From M3007 sp046160345 (GTDB lineage Bacteria > Bacteroidota > Bacteroidia > Chitinophagales > Saprospiraceae): a DNA stretch of 64,000 nucleotides. Location of the stretch: contig JBJXGO010000060.1 in assembly GCA_046160345.1 (NCBI GenBank), positions 1-64,000 of the forward strand, read 5' to 3'. Both the position numbers and the translations under genes were made by a program. Under the pieces are notes generated by a model, which searched no databases, had not been told where the DNA came from, and was given only the letters and a program-made list of their open reading frames with translations. Positions within the stretch are counted from its first letter, which is position 1, and each line of letters opens with the position of its first letter. This document shows, in pieces, positions 1 to 8,076 of this stretch.

Positions 1-1
1 T

Positions 2-1453
2 CGCAATATCTTCACTATCAATGATGCCGACGGAATCGAGGGCAACTCAGTCACGGGCAAACGCGCTCAGTATATCATTGAAGACCAACGGGCTGACAGT
101 AAAGAAATTGGGTTCAATGCTATGCTCAACCAGCAATTGAATACCCGTTCCAAAATCCAGGCCGGGGCAGGTTACCGCTGGTACAAAGGCCAGAATTTCA
201 AAGTTGTAGACGACCTGCTCGGTGCTGATTACTGGTACGACATCAATCGTTTTGCTTCGCAAGACTTCCCCGGTGAACTGGATAAAGAACAAAATGATCT
301 GCTGAACCCCAACAATGTGGTTCGCGAGGGCGATGTGTTTGGTTACAATTATGACGAAAATATCCGCAGCGGGAATACCTGGATACAAATGACGACAGAC
401 TTACGCCGTTTTCAGGTTTTCTTTGGTGGCGAAATTGGCGTAAATCAGTTCTGGCGCACCGGAAATATGCAAAATGGACGTTTTGTTGAAAATTCATTGG
501 GCAATTCAGAGAAACAATCTTTCTTCACCTATGGCGCAAAAGGTGGCGTTACGTATAAAATAAATGGGCGCAACTACCTCTATGCCAATGGATTCATCGG
601 CACCAAACCACCACAATTTCGAGATATTTTCCTTTCTCCACGCAACCGGAATGACGTGGTGCCTGGTGTTGACCCCTACTCCGTTCAGAGCATAGAAGGC
701 GGCTTTATCCACCGGGCGCCCAAACTTCGCGCCCGTATCACGGGCTATTTGACAAAGTTTAATGATGAAGTTGAAAGCAACTTGTTCTTTGCACAGCTAC
801 TTGGAGAATTCAGCACAGTTGTTCGGACGGGGGTTGACCGGGAACACATGGGCCTGGAAGCTGCCTTTGAGTGGAAACCTCTACCGTCATGGGTATTTTA
901 TGGTGCAACCAATTTGGGTTACTACCACTACACCTCCCGGCCTTTGATGTTCCAAAATGCGGACAATACCGGGACGGTTGGCCTGGACAGCATCGTTATT
1001 TACCAAAAAAACTTCCTGGTACCACGCACTCCCCAGACTGCCGCGTCCTTAGGCCTTAAATATGAAGGCAAACGCTTCTGGTTTGCCTCCCTTAGCCTTA
1101 ATTGGGTCGACAACTTTTGGTTTTTCTTTGACCCGACCCGCCGTCGCGCCGAAGCAGTTTTGGGACTGGAACCGGGCTCGCCAATTTGGGAAACAGTTAT
1201 TAATCAGCGTAAAGCGCCAGCAGCCTATACCCTCGACTTTTTTGGTGGGAAATCGTGGAAAATTAACGATGTTTTCCTTTTCCTTAACGTGGGTGTAAAC
1301 AACATTTTGGACAATAAAAACATCATTGTCTCCGGGCGGGAGGCCTACCTAAATGCCTTCGGCAGAGAGTTTGACAATGCCCAATTATATTCGCACGAAG
1401 TGCAATACGGTATAGGTTTGAATTATTTCGTTTCCTTGGGTGTTAGAATTTAA
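2..1453 (+). CDS. TonB-dependent receptor, C-terminal part (cut by window edge)
   Basis: The frame is open from base 2, so only the last 483 residues of a larger gene are present. The sequence alternates short polar turns with amphipathic, aromatic-rich strands and ends in a hydrophobic beta-strand (GLNYFVSLGVRI), as outer-membrane beta-barrels do. Segments such as a late 'LNVGVNNILDNKNI' strand are typical of the last strands of TonB-dependent receptors, which import bulky nutrients through the outer membrane. The plug domain and TonB box would lie upstream of the window. A DUF5689 lipoprotein follows after 82 bases, a frequent partner of such receptors in Bacteroidota. The family call is firm; the substrate is unknown. 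Confidence 0.88.
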   Translation, partial: RNIFTINDADGIEGNSVTGKRAQYIIEDQRADSKEIGFNAMLNQQLNTRSKIQAGAGYRWYKGQNFKVVDDLLGADYWYDINRFASQDFPGELDKEQNDLLNPNNVVREGDVFGYNYDENIRSGNTWIQMTTDLRRFQVFFGGEIGVNQFWRTGNMQNGRFVENSLGNSEKQSFFTYGAKGGVTYKINGRNYLYANGFIGTKPPQFRDIFLSPRNRNDVVPGVDPYSVQSIEGGFIHRAPKLRARITGYLTKFNDEVESNLFFAQLLGEFSTVVRTGVDREHMGLEAAFEWKPLPSWVFYGATNLGYYHYTSRPLMFQNADNTGTVGLDSIVIYQKNFLVPRTPQTAASLGLKYEGKRFWFASLSLNWVDNFWFFFDPTRRRAEAVLGLEPGSPIWETVINQRKAPAAYTLDFFGGKSWKINDVFLFLNVGVNNILDNKNIIVSGREAYLNAFGREFDNAQLYSHEVQYGIGLNYFVSLGVRI

Positions 1454-1535
1454 AGCCGGGTTTTCCCTTCAAGCTCCTGCAATTTCAGAACCATAGAAAC
1501 ATTCATTTGATTTTCAACCATAAAAACATAAGAAC

Positions 1536-2990
1536 ATGTTTTTCCAAAAAAATAAAAACCTCGCAATCAGTCTTTTGGCTGCATCCTTCTTGGCAGTTTC
1601 TTTTATCGCCTGTGTTAAAACCGATTTTGACCAACCTCCAGTTGGCGGCAATGGTCAGGATATTCCAACCAACATCTCCATTCTTGCCCTTAAAAAATTG
1701 CATTCCAACTTCACTGGAGGCTACCGTGCCATCACGGAAGAATATGTGATCGGCGGCACAGTGGTCATGGACGACCGTTCGGGCAATTATTACAAAGCCC
1801 TTGTCATTCAGGATTCCACCGGGGGCATCGAGATCCAGTTCGGCAATGGTTATTTATACAACCGCTACCCTATTGGTCGCAAGATCTATATCAAATGCAA
1901 GGGCCTGATGTTGACTGACTATAACGGCCTGGTCCAATTGGTAGGCGGTTTTTATGAAGAAAACGGGCAAAAAGAGACCATTGGACTGACGGAAAACCAA
2001 GAAATCAACCAAATTGTCCGCGGCTTTCTGGGGGGGCCTCTGGCGCCAAAACCCGTGAAAATCTCCCAATTGTCGCTCGATATGGTGGGCACTTTTATCC
2101 AACTGGACGGAGTACAATTTTCCAAATGCGATGCGGGAAGAATCTATGCCGATGCAGTTACCAAAACCGACATCAACCGGACTCTGGAAGATTGTGCCGA
2201 CAACGCACAGGTTTATCTCCGTAGCAGCGCTTATTCAGATTTTGCAATCAAAAAAACAGCAACGGGCCAGGGCTCGCTGGTAGGTGTCTTAGGAATTTAT
2301 AGCACCAACAATCAGGTGACGCCTACAGACTTCCAATTGTATATTCGCGATCTGCGGGATGTTAACATGGCAGGCGCTCGTTGCGATGACGCTATTGGTG
2401 GTACCCAAACCAATATCAGCGAAATTCGCAGCCAATTTATCGGGACAACGACAACCGTTTCAGGCAGCAAAAAAATAACGGGGGTGGTTATTTCTGACCG
2501 GATCAACAACAACCTCAACGCACGCAATCTTTACCTGCAAGATGGCTCAGCAGGCATTGTGGTTCGCTTTTTAGAAAACCACTGCTATGATCTGGGCGAC
2601 GAAATAGAGGTGGACGTGTCAGGACAAGAGTTGAGCGAGTTTAACAAGCTGCTTCAGGTAAACAACGTACCTAGCGCCAAATCCCAGCTAATTCGGTCTG
2701 GGGTAACAGTTGCACCTCGAATTGCTACCATTGCTGATGTAATTGCAAATTTTGACGCCTGGGAAAGCACCCTGGTAAAAATCTCGGGGGCAACTATCTC
2801 GGGCGCCACCAGCGTTTATTCTGGCAACAAAACCTTGTCAGATGGTACCGGCACTATTCCTATGTTTACGCAATCCAGCTCCACATTTGCCAATACGCCT
2901 ATTCCTACCGCTCCGGTTAATATCACCGCCATTGTTTCTGACTTCAATGGCAAGCAGGTGATCTTGCGGAATTTGCTGGATGTTCAATAG
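1536..2990 (+). CDS. DUF5689 domain lipoprotein
   Basis: 484 residues. A short basic N-terminus and hydrophobic stretch lead to a lipobox (SFIAC, Cys26), so the product is probably a lipoprotein. The N-terminal half matches the DUF5689 pattern: 'VIGGTVVMDDRSGNYYKALV' followed by 'GGIEIQF' and a 'YPIGRKIYIKCKGL' segment, an OB-like fold. The C-terminal half repeats the theme with 'ITGVVISDRINNN' and 'YLQDGSAGIVVRF', so there appear to be two related OB-like modules. It lies 82 bases after the TonB receptor and is probably co-transcribed, acting at the cell surface with it. The biochemical role of the family is not established. A strong hairpin at 3032-3063 closes the unit. Confidence 0.85.
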   Translation: MFFQKNKNLAISLLAASFLAVSFIACVKTDFDQPPVGGNGQDIPTNISILALKKLHSNFTGGYRAITEEYVIGGTVVMDDRSGNYYKALVIQDSTGGIEIQFGNGYLYNRYPIGRKIYIKCKGLMLTDYNGLVQLVGGFYEENGQKETIGLTENQEINQIVRGFLGGPLAPKPVKISQLSLDMVGTFIQLDGVQFSKCDAGRIYADAVTKTDINRTLEDCADNAQVYLRSSAYSDFAIKKTATGQGSLVGVLGIYSTNNQVTPTDFQLYIRDLRDVNMAGARCDDAIGGTQTNISEIRSQFIGTTTTVSGSKKITGVVISDRINNNLNARNLYLQDGSAGIVVRFLENHCYDLGDEIEVDVSGQELSEFNKLLQVNNVPSAKSQLIRSGVTVAPRIATIADVIANFDAWESTLVKISGATISGATSVYSGNKTLSDGTGTIPMFTQSSSTFANTPIPTAPVNITAIVSDFNGKQVILRNLLDVQ

Positions 2991-3031
2991 TTTTATCGTG
3001 CTGGAAATTACTTCAATACAATAAAAATAAT

Positions 3032-3063
3032 GCGGCGAACGGGACTTGTTCCCTGTTCGCCGC
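3032..3063 (+). terminator. Hairpin after the DUF5689 gene (GCGGCGA palindrome)
   Basis: Arms GCGGCGAACGGGA and its complement TCCCTGTTCGCCGC enclose a short loop containing CTTGT, followed by a few Ts. It lies between the stop at 2990 and the next promoter, so it fits a terminator. The outer arm GCGGCGA and the GGaYTTG centre are shared with the palindromes at 8011 and 9691. Confidence 0.65.
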
Positions 3064-3085
3064 AACGTTTTTAGACCTGGCGCGT

Positions 3086-3093
3086 TACTTTTG
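3086..3093 (+). promoter_or_regulatory. Promoter -7 box TACTTTTG directly before the DUF5683 start
   Basis: TACTTTTG fits the Bacteroidota -7 consensus TAnnTTTG. Only seven bases separate it from the ATG at 3101, so the transcript should start at or next to the start codon. No convincing -33 box was seen (a T-rich tract lies at 3068-3072). Confidence 0.5.
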
Positions 3094-3100
3094 TCAAATT

Positions 3101-3832
3101 ATGAACACTCGGCCAATTATTACCTTTTTTATATTATGTTTTTGTTTTCAGCTTTTTGCACAAAAGGCTGATTCTCTTCAAACAATTGAGGGCGATTCAC
3201 TTTTGCCCCCCCCTGCTGTTACTTCCAATAAAAAGACCTCCAAAATGGGCGGTCAAACTGCAGACACCCTTGTAATAAAAGAAAAAAAGAAGGGTTTTTC
3301 AAAAAGATTGTTTTCAAAAAACTATCCAAACCCGCGTACCGCTGCTTTTTTATCCCTTGCCTTGCCGGGAGCAGGACAGGCTTACAATAAAAAATGGTGG
3401 AAAATTCCTTTGGCCTGGGGTGCGCTGGGCGGCATCGGTTATTTTACATTTGATACTCGAAAAACATACCTCGAACTTCGCGACAACCACAAACTGCTCG
3501 TGGACGGCGACCCGACCACTAATCCCACAGAAGCTCCTTACAACACCTTCGACGATACACGAACGAAGGTTTATCGCGATACATATCGTGGCTACACAGA
3601 GAAATGGTTTATTGCCCTGGGGGTCACTTATTTGCTCGTGGTAACCGATGCTTTTGTGGATGCACACTTGGAGCGATTTGATGTAAGTGACGACCTAAGT
3701 TTCAAACTGAAACCTTCAATGGAGTCAATAGCTGGGCAGCCCGTCTTTGGTCTTGGATTGTCTTTTTCGATTAATAATGCGCCAAGAAAACCATCAAACC
3801 CTCGTATAAACTCAGATATCTCCTTCCCGTGA
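3101..3832 (+). CDS. DUF5683 domain membrane protein
   Basis: 243 residues. A signal-like hydrophobic N-terminus ending near FAQ is followed by a low-complexity region, then the DUF5683 core: 'NPRTAAFLSLALPGAGQAYN', two hydrophobic segments around KIPLAWGALGGIGYF and 'WFIALGVTYLLVVTDAFVDAHL'. The 'PGxGQxYN' motif followed by 'VDAHL' is the hallmark of this Bacteroidota family. Its function is unknown; a membrane location is likely. The stop overlaps the GTG start of the rhomboid gene (GTGA), so the two are translationally coupled. The start is fixed by the promoter box eight bases upstream. Confidence 0.85.
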   Translation: MNTRPIITFFILCFCFQLFAQKADSLQTIEGDSLLPPPAVTSNKKTSKMGGQTADTLVIKEKKKGFSKRLFSKNYPNPRTAAFLSLALPGAGQAYNKKWWKIPLAWGALGGIGYFTFDTRKTYLELRDNHKLLVDGDPTTNPTEAPYNTFDDTRTKVYRDTYRGYTEKWFIALGVTYLLVVTDAFVDAHLERFDVSDDLSFKLKPSMESIAGQPVFGLGLSFSINNAPRKPSNPRINSDISFP

Positions 3833-4617
3833 ATTCAATGATCGACAGCGAAACTGACAGTTTTCACCTGACCCGCCGACACCTGCTGGAAAGTTTGCGT
3901 TTTCCGCTCGCGGCAGTAGCGGTGCTTTGGTTGGTTCATCTTTGGCAAATGGCCGATAATTTCGACCCTGGCGCATATGGCATTATGTCGCGAAGAGCAT
4001 GGGGATTAAGGGGTATCATAACCGCGCCGCTTATACACGGGAGTTGGAAACATCTGATTTCTAACACATTGCCTTTGTTTGTCCTTAGTTTCATTTCGTT
4101 ATATTTTTATCGAAAGGTGGCGATGCGGGCATTTTGGCTTATTTATTTTTTGACGGGTGCCGCGGTTTGGCTATTCGCCCGACCGGTGTCTCATATCGGT
4201 GCAAGTGGGGTTATTTATGGGTTGGTGGCGTTCATGTTTTGGAACGGGATTTTCCGGCGCAGCCTGCGTTCTATCATTCTTGCTGGAATTGTGATGCTGC
4301 TGTATAGTGGTATGTTTCTCGGAGTATTGCCAGATCAGGAAGGAATTTCCTGGGAAAGCCACTTGATTGGCAGCCTTGCGGGAATTTTTGCCGCCTTCCT
4401 ATTTAAGGGCGAATTGGAAGACGAAGAGTCTATAGAATCTGAAAGCCCTTTCGCTGACGAAGAAAAAACCCACTTTTTGCCGCGAAATATCTTTGACAAC
4501 ACCAAGGCAGAACGGTTAGCCGCAGAAGCACAAAGGGCTGAGGAGGCTCGCCAACAAGCCCAAAATAACAATCCTTTTGACAATCCGCCTTTCTGGAACC
4601 AGAACCAAACCTGGTAG
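3829..4617 (+). CDS. Rhomboid family intramembrane serine protease
   Basis: 262 residues with about six transmembrane segments. The rhomboid catalytic serine lies in GASG (Ser126) and the catalytic histidine in SHLIGS (His178); a HxxxN element (His75, Asn79) supplies the usual oxyanion residues. The family cleaves transmembrane substrates inside the lipid bilayer. The C-terminal 70 residues are a charged, Gln/Asn/Glu-rich cytoplasmic tail. The start is GTG overlapping the previous stop by four bases; the ATG at 3838 is an alternative. Coupling to the DUF5683 gene suggests a shared membrane role, but the substrate is unknown. Confidence 0.92.
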   Translation: MNSMIDSETDSFHLTRRHLLESLRFPLAAVAVLWLVHLWQMADNFDPGAYGIMSRRAWGLRGIITAPLIHGSWKHLISNTLPLFVLSFISLYFYRKVAMRAFWLIYFLTGAAVWLFARPVSHIGASGVIYGLVAFMFWNGIFRRSLRSIILAGIVMLLYSGMFLGVLPDQEGISWESHLIGSLAGIFAAFLFKGELEDEESIESESPFADEEKTHFLPRNIFDNTKAERLAAEAQRAEEARQQAQNNNPFDNPPFWNQNQTW

Positions 4618-4647
4618 TATTTGCATCAAGCGTCAAAATACTACCAG

Positions 4648-5136
4648 CTAAATCCCCTCCGTTATCAAGTAAACCAACACCCATCCCCCAAAGCAGCCTA
4701 ATAAAGGCAATCCAATGGTTTTCCCATGGTTGAGCTCGCACACTTCTATTTTTTCCAGATTAGAATTTTGAATTACCATAGTGGCCGTGTCGGGCAGGCC
4801 GGCTGCAAATTGTGGCTTGGCAAACAGTAGAATATCGTTGCGGCTTTGTTGTGCGTCGGAGCGGTTTCGCAGCATAGAAGCCTCCAGCGTTTCAACCTCA
4901 GCCATGCGGGTTAAGTAACCTCGTATGCTGTTTTTTTCAAATTTAGGTTCCGACACATACCACCCACGCGTGAGCGGATGGGAAGCGTCTACCAAATAAA
5001 CCGAGAGTCCGTCGGGGTTTATTTTTTGTAGCTTCGATTTTGACATCTGGTAGCGCTGGTAATAGGCACAGGAGCTTTGGGAAAGAATCAAAACGGTCAT
5101 TAAAACAGATAAGAAATAGGGATAGGTGGTTTTCAT
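4648..5136 (-). CDS. Small hypothetical lipoprotein
   Basis: 162 residues. The N-terminus is a lipoprotein signal with lipobox LSQSSC (Cys23). The middle is charged and without a recognised domain; the C-terminus ends in a hydrophobic segment (GLPLLGCFGGWVLVYLITEGI), which could be a membrane hairpin. The start codon overlaps the stop of the upstream TPR lipoprotein by four bases (ATGA), so the two are translated together and probably work together at the envelope. No family was recognised. Confidence 0.7.
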   Translation of the reverse strand: MKTTYPYFLSVLMTVLILSQSSCAYYQRYQMSKSKLQKINPDGLSVYLVDASHPLTRGWYVSEPKFEKNSIRGYLTRMAEVETLEASMLRNRSDAQQSRNDILLFAKPQFAAGLPDTATMVIQNSNLEKIEVCELNHGKTIGLPLLGCFGGWVLVYLITEGI

Positions 5137-6866
5137 GACTTTCCTATTGATTTTTTGTCCAGTTTTTTAATAATTGATTCCCGGTGCGCCAAAATCTCGC
5201 TTTTCAATTTATCTTGTGGTAACATGGAATTGACGATTGGCGAATACCCACGGTATTTGTGATGAGAACAGTAAGCGCTAAAGGCTTTAAAAGCTTCATC
5301 AATGGCCTTTTCAGCTTCTCCCAGGTTGTCAAGCTCCTCCTGACACTTTGAAAGCATATATTGCAGAATGTAAAGGGTCTCTTTATTCTCAATTTCGATG
5401 CCTATCAACTTAATTAATTTTCGGGCCCTATCAAATAATGTTAAGTAATCAATTCCTTTGGGGATTTTTGCTGGAAGAGGAAGGTTTTTCTCATTCGCAA
5501 GTTTAATGGCCTTCCCAAAATTAAAATTAACCATCGGCTCAATTGGTGAATAGCCCTCGGGGATTGCACCTTCAAGGCCCAAAATTTCTTCATAAGCATT
5601 AAAATAGAACGAAAGAGCATCTGGGATTCCCCGGTCGTATTTGTCTCCCACTGGATTTGAATGCATACAAAAATCTCCTAATTTCATATTCAATCTTGCC
5701 AACAACATTGCCTGAGCTGCGGTTGAAAATTCACCCGACTTATGGGTTATTGCCGAGTTAACCAATCCTGTGAATTCATTTTGCAATTCGGAAAGACTCC
5801 CAAACTCGTCTCTCCAAAAAATAGCTTGAAATTTATAAAATATCGCATCTATTTCATTTGGGAAATCAGCAAGTACCCTGTCAAAAGATCTAATAGATTC
5901 TGTGTACTTGCCTTGAAGATAATGCGTTCTGCCAAGGTAAAATGCTGCGTAACTACGCACTTTTTTTACCCACCCTTCTTGCTCATATTTTTTATAACTT
6001 TCTGTATTTTGGGGGAATATATCTGCAATTTCACCAGCTGAAATTTTAGTAAAATCCGAGGCTAAACGGTCTGAAACTTCAATGGATTTTAAAAGGTATT
6101 CTGCAGCATTTTTGGGCTGATTGATCAAGAATAGATGCAACCCGCAAAGAAAATATGCCCCGTTATTGGAATATTTCACTTCCAGGTCAATATCTTCTTC
6201 CAGCCCTGCCCACTTTTGAGCAAATAGCCTAAAGGAATCTTTCTCGCTTTCGCTGAATAATGTAGAGCTGTAGTTGGCAGAAAAAACGTCTTCTAACAAA
6301 CGCATGGCTTCGCCATTCAAATCAGTTTGTCGTTTGCGTAATTCCTTCTTTTTCTTTTGCTTTGCCAGTTTTTGTTTTTTTCTTATTTGCTCTGCACTTT
6401 CTTTGATCAATATAAGTTGTTGGTAGGAGCCAATAAATGAAGTGGTTTTGTCAACATTTTCAATTACAGCTTTTAATAGTTTGTTATTTTCATCTGTTTG
6501 TGACCTGATTGAATCCTGAAAAAATTTGTTCATTTCATCCATTTTCTTTTGTTCGCGGCGGGTTGTCACTACCTGAAGCCCTAAGAGAACTAGCGAAATG
6601 ATGCCAAACAATATTGATATTCCACCCAGGCTATACGACATCGTGGTTGACATACCATCAAGCCCATCGAAAAATCGGTCATAGGGCTTATTTTCATTTG
6701 CTATTATTTCCTTTACTTTATTTTCAAAGGTTATGGGTGTATCCAAAGGTGTTCCAAGCGCTTTTACCCTTTGGGGTTCAAAATTTTTGTTATCTCTAGT
6801 ATTTTGACAAGAAAGCCAGGTAGAGAATATCAGGGAAATAGCAAGAAAAATTAAGGTTTTTTTCAT
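5133..6866 (-). CDS. TPR-containing lipoprotein with a membrane segment and coiled coil
   Basis: 577 residues from the ATG at 6866, chosen because it begins a good lipoprotein signal (lipobox TWLSC, Cys20); a longer reading to 6950 would place 28 untypical residues before it and overlap the nucleotidylyltransferase. Around residues 70-100 there is a transmembrane helix (ISILFGIISLVLLGLQVV), followed by a Lys/Glu/Gln-rich region likely to form a coiled coil. Further on, 'SYAAFYLGRTHYLQGKYTES' and 'SFDRVLADFPNEIDAIFYK' are TPR repeats. TPR proteins are usually scaffolds. A lipid anchor plus an internal helix suggests it spans or bridges membranes. No specific function is recognised. It overlaps the following small lipoprotein gene. 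Confidence 0.72.
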   Translation of the reverse strand: MKKTLIFLAISLIFSTWLSCQNTRDNKNFEPQRVKALGTPLDTPITFENKVKEIIANENKPYDRFFDGLDGMSTTMSYSLGGISILFGIISLVLLGLQVVTTRREQKKMDEMNKFFQDSIRSQTDENNKLLKAVIENVDKTTSFIGSYQQLILIKESAEQIRKKQKLAKQKKKKELRKRQTDLNGEAMRLLEDVFSANYSSTLFSESEKDSFRLFAQKWAGLEEDIDLEVKYSNNGAYFLCGLHLFLINQPKNAAEYLLKSIEVSDRLASDFTKISAGEIADIFPQNTESYKKYEQEGWVKKVRSYAAFYLGRTHYLQGKYTESIRSFDRVLADFPNEIDAIFYKFQAIFWRDEFGSLSELQNEFTGLVNSAITHKSGEFSTAAQAMLLARLNMKLGDFCMHSNPVGDKYDRGIPDALSFYFNAYEEILGLEGAIPEGYSPIEPMVNFNFGKAIKLANEKNLPLPAKIPKGIDYLTLFDRARKLIKLIGIEIENKETLYILQYMLSKCQEELDNLGEAEKAIDEAFKAFSAYCSHHKYRGYSPIVNSMLPQDKLKSEILAHRESIIKKLDKKSIGKS

Positions 6867-6918
6867 GGTATAAAGTTTAGAATATCTAACAAAAGTAGCA
6901 TTAAAATTTTTAACATAT

Positions 6919-7920
6919 CTATCCAAAATCAATCTCCGTATTATCTCCAATGTTAAGGCTCAGGTCCATACCGCGAATACTGGCATCGGCGCCGATGACA
7001 GAGTGCTTGAGCACAACCTCATCGAGCGAGGCGAAATTACCGATGATACTATCTTTCACGATACTGCGCTGTATTTGGGCATTGTCTCCAATGGTAACAT
7101 GTGGGCCTATGATACTGTGCGCAATCTTGCAATTGTTCCCCACTGCCACGGGATGAATAAAAATTGTATTTTCAAAGGGCGGCAAATCACGTTGGCTGGA
7201 TGCTATTCCGCGTTGATCGAGCAACATGGCATTGGTTTCCAACAGTACTTCCTTGCGGCCACAGTCAAACCAGTTTTGTACCGGAATGGTGTGGAAATGA
7301 ATGTTTTGCTCCACCATGATCTGCAAAGCATCTGTCAATTGGTACTCGCCCATGGTTCGGAGCTCCTGTCGAATCAGATGTTCCGTGGCGCGAATAAGCG
7401 CAGGCACTTCCTTGATCTTGTATAGCCCAACGATTGCCATGTTAGACTTGGGAATTCTGGGTTTTTCTATCAGTCGGGTCACTTTGCCATCTTCGCCAAA
7501 TTCCGCTACGCCAAAGTCACGCGGATCGCTTACCTTTTTTACCCCTATACAGGAATTTGGGCAATCGAGCATCTTTTGAAGGTCAAGGTCGAAAATAGAA
7601 TCTCCAAAGGCAATAAATATCTCGTCTTCATCTTCAATAGTCTCCCGGGCCGTCCAAACGGCGTGTGCGGAACCTTCCCGATGTTCCTGATACACAAATT
7701 CGGTATGTAATTCAGGGTAGGTTTCTTCAATAAAATGCCGCACCTTATCCCCCAAATATCCAATGACAAACACAAAATCTCTGATGCCGGCTTCAACGAG
7801 TTTATCCACGATAAAACAAATGATGGGTTTGCCAGCTACAGGCATCAGGGGTTTGGGCTGAGTGTAAGTGTGCGGTCTAAGGCGTGTGCCGACACCGGCA
7901 ACAGGGATGAGTACTTTCAT
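6919..7920 (-). CDS. Sugar-1-phosphate nucleotidylyltransferase (RmlA-like, with beta-helix tail)
   Basis: 333 residues from ATG 7920; the start was chosen because MKVLIPVAGVGTRLRP is the standard beginning of the family, whereas 16 extra residues upstream are unlike it. The signature GxGTRLRPxTxxxPKPLxPVxxKP binds the nucleotide; 'FGDSIFDLDL' carries the metal-binding Asp. After residue ~250 there are hexapeptide-like repeats (VAVGNNCKIAHSIIGPHVTI) forming a left-handed beta-helix, as in bifunctional or oligomeric members. It makes NDP-sugars (glucose or mannose type) for cell-surface polysaccharides. The exact sugar and nucleotide cannot be told from sequence. The TPR lipoprotein starts 52 bases downstream on the same strand. 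Confidence 0.88.
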   Translation of the reverse strand: MKVLIPVAGVGTRLRPHTYTQPKPLMPVAGKPIICFIVDKLVEAGIRDFVFVIGYLGDKVRHFIEETYPELHTEFVYQEHREGSAHAVWTARETIEDEDEIFIAFGDSIFDLDLQKMLDCPNSCIGVKKVSDPRDFGVAEFGEDGKVTRLIEKPRIPKSNMAIVGLYKIKEVPALIRATEHLIRQELRTMGEYQLTDALQIMVEQNIHFHTIPVQNWFDCGRKEVLLETNAMLLDQRGIASSQRDLPPFENTIFIHPVAVGNNCKIAHSIIGPHVTIGDNAQIQRSIVKDSIIGNFASLDEVVLKHSVIGADASIRGMDLSLNIGDNTEIDFG

Positions 7921-8010
7921 GGATGGATGATTTGCATATTGGGGGATTTTTTTTGGTTGAATGGCCAAAGGTAGTGGTTTCAGAGAATGCTGTTTGTAAA
8001 GTAAAAAAGT

Positions 8011-8044
8011 AGCGGCGACACGGATTTGAGCCCGTGCCGCCGCT
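8011..8044. repeat. GCGGCGA palindrome, copy 1
   Basis: Near-perfect palindrome with arms AGCGGCGACACGG and CCGTGCCGCCGCT around the centre ATTTGAGC. It lies just downstream of the T9SS gene at 8077-9588. A nearly identical copy in the same orientation lies at 9691-9724, upstream of the same gene. It may also terminate transcription. Confidence 0.75.
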
Positions 8045-8076
8045 TTATTGTGGAGATAGTGTTGGTATATCAGGTT

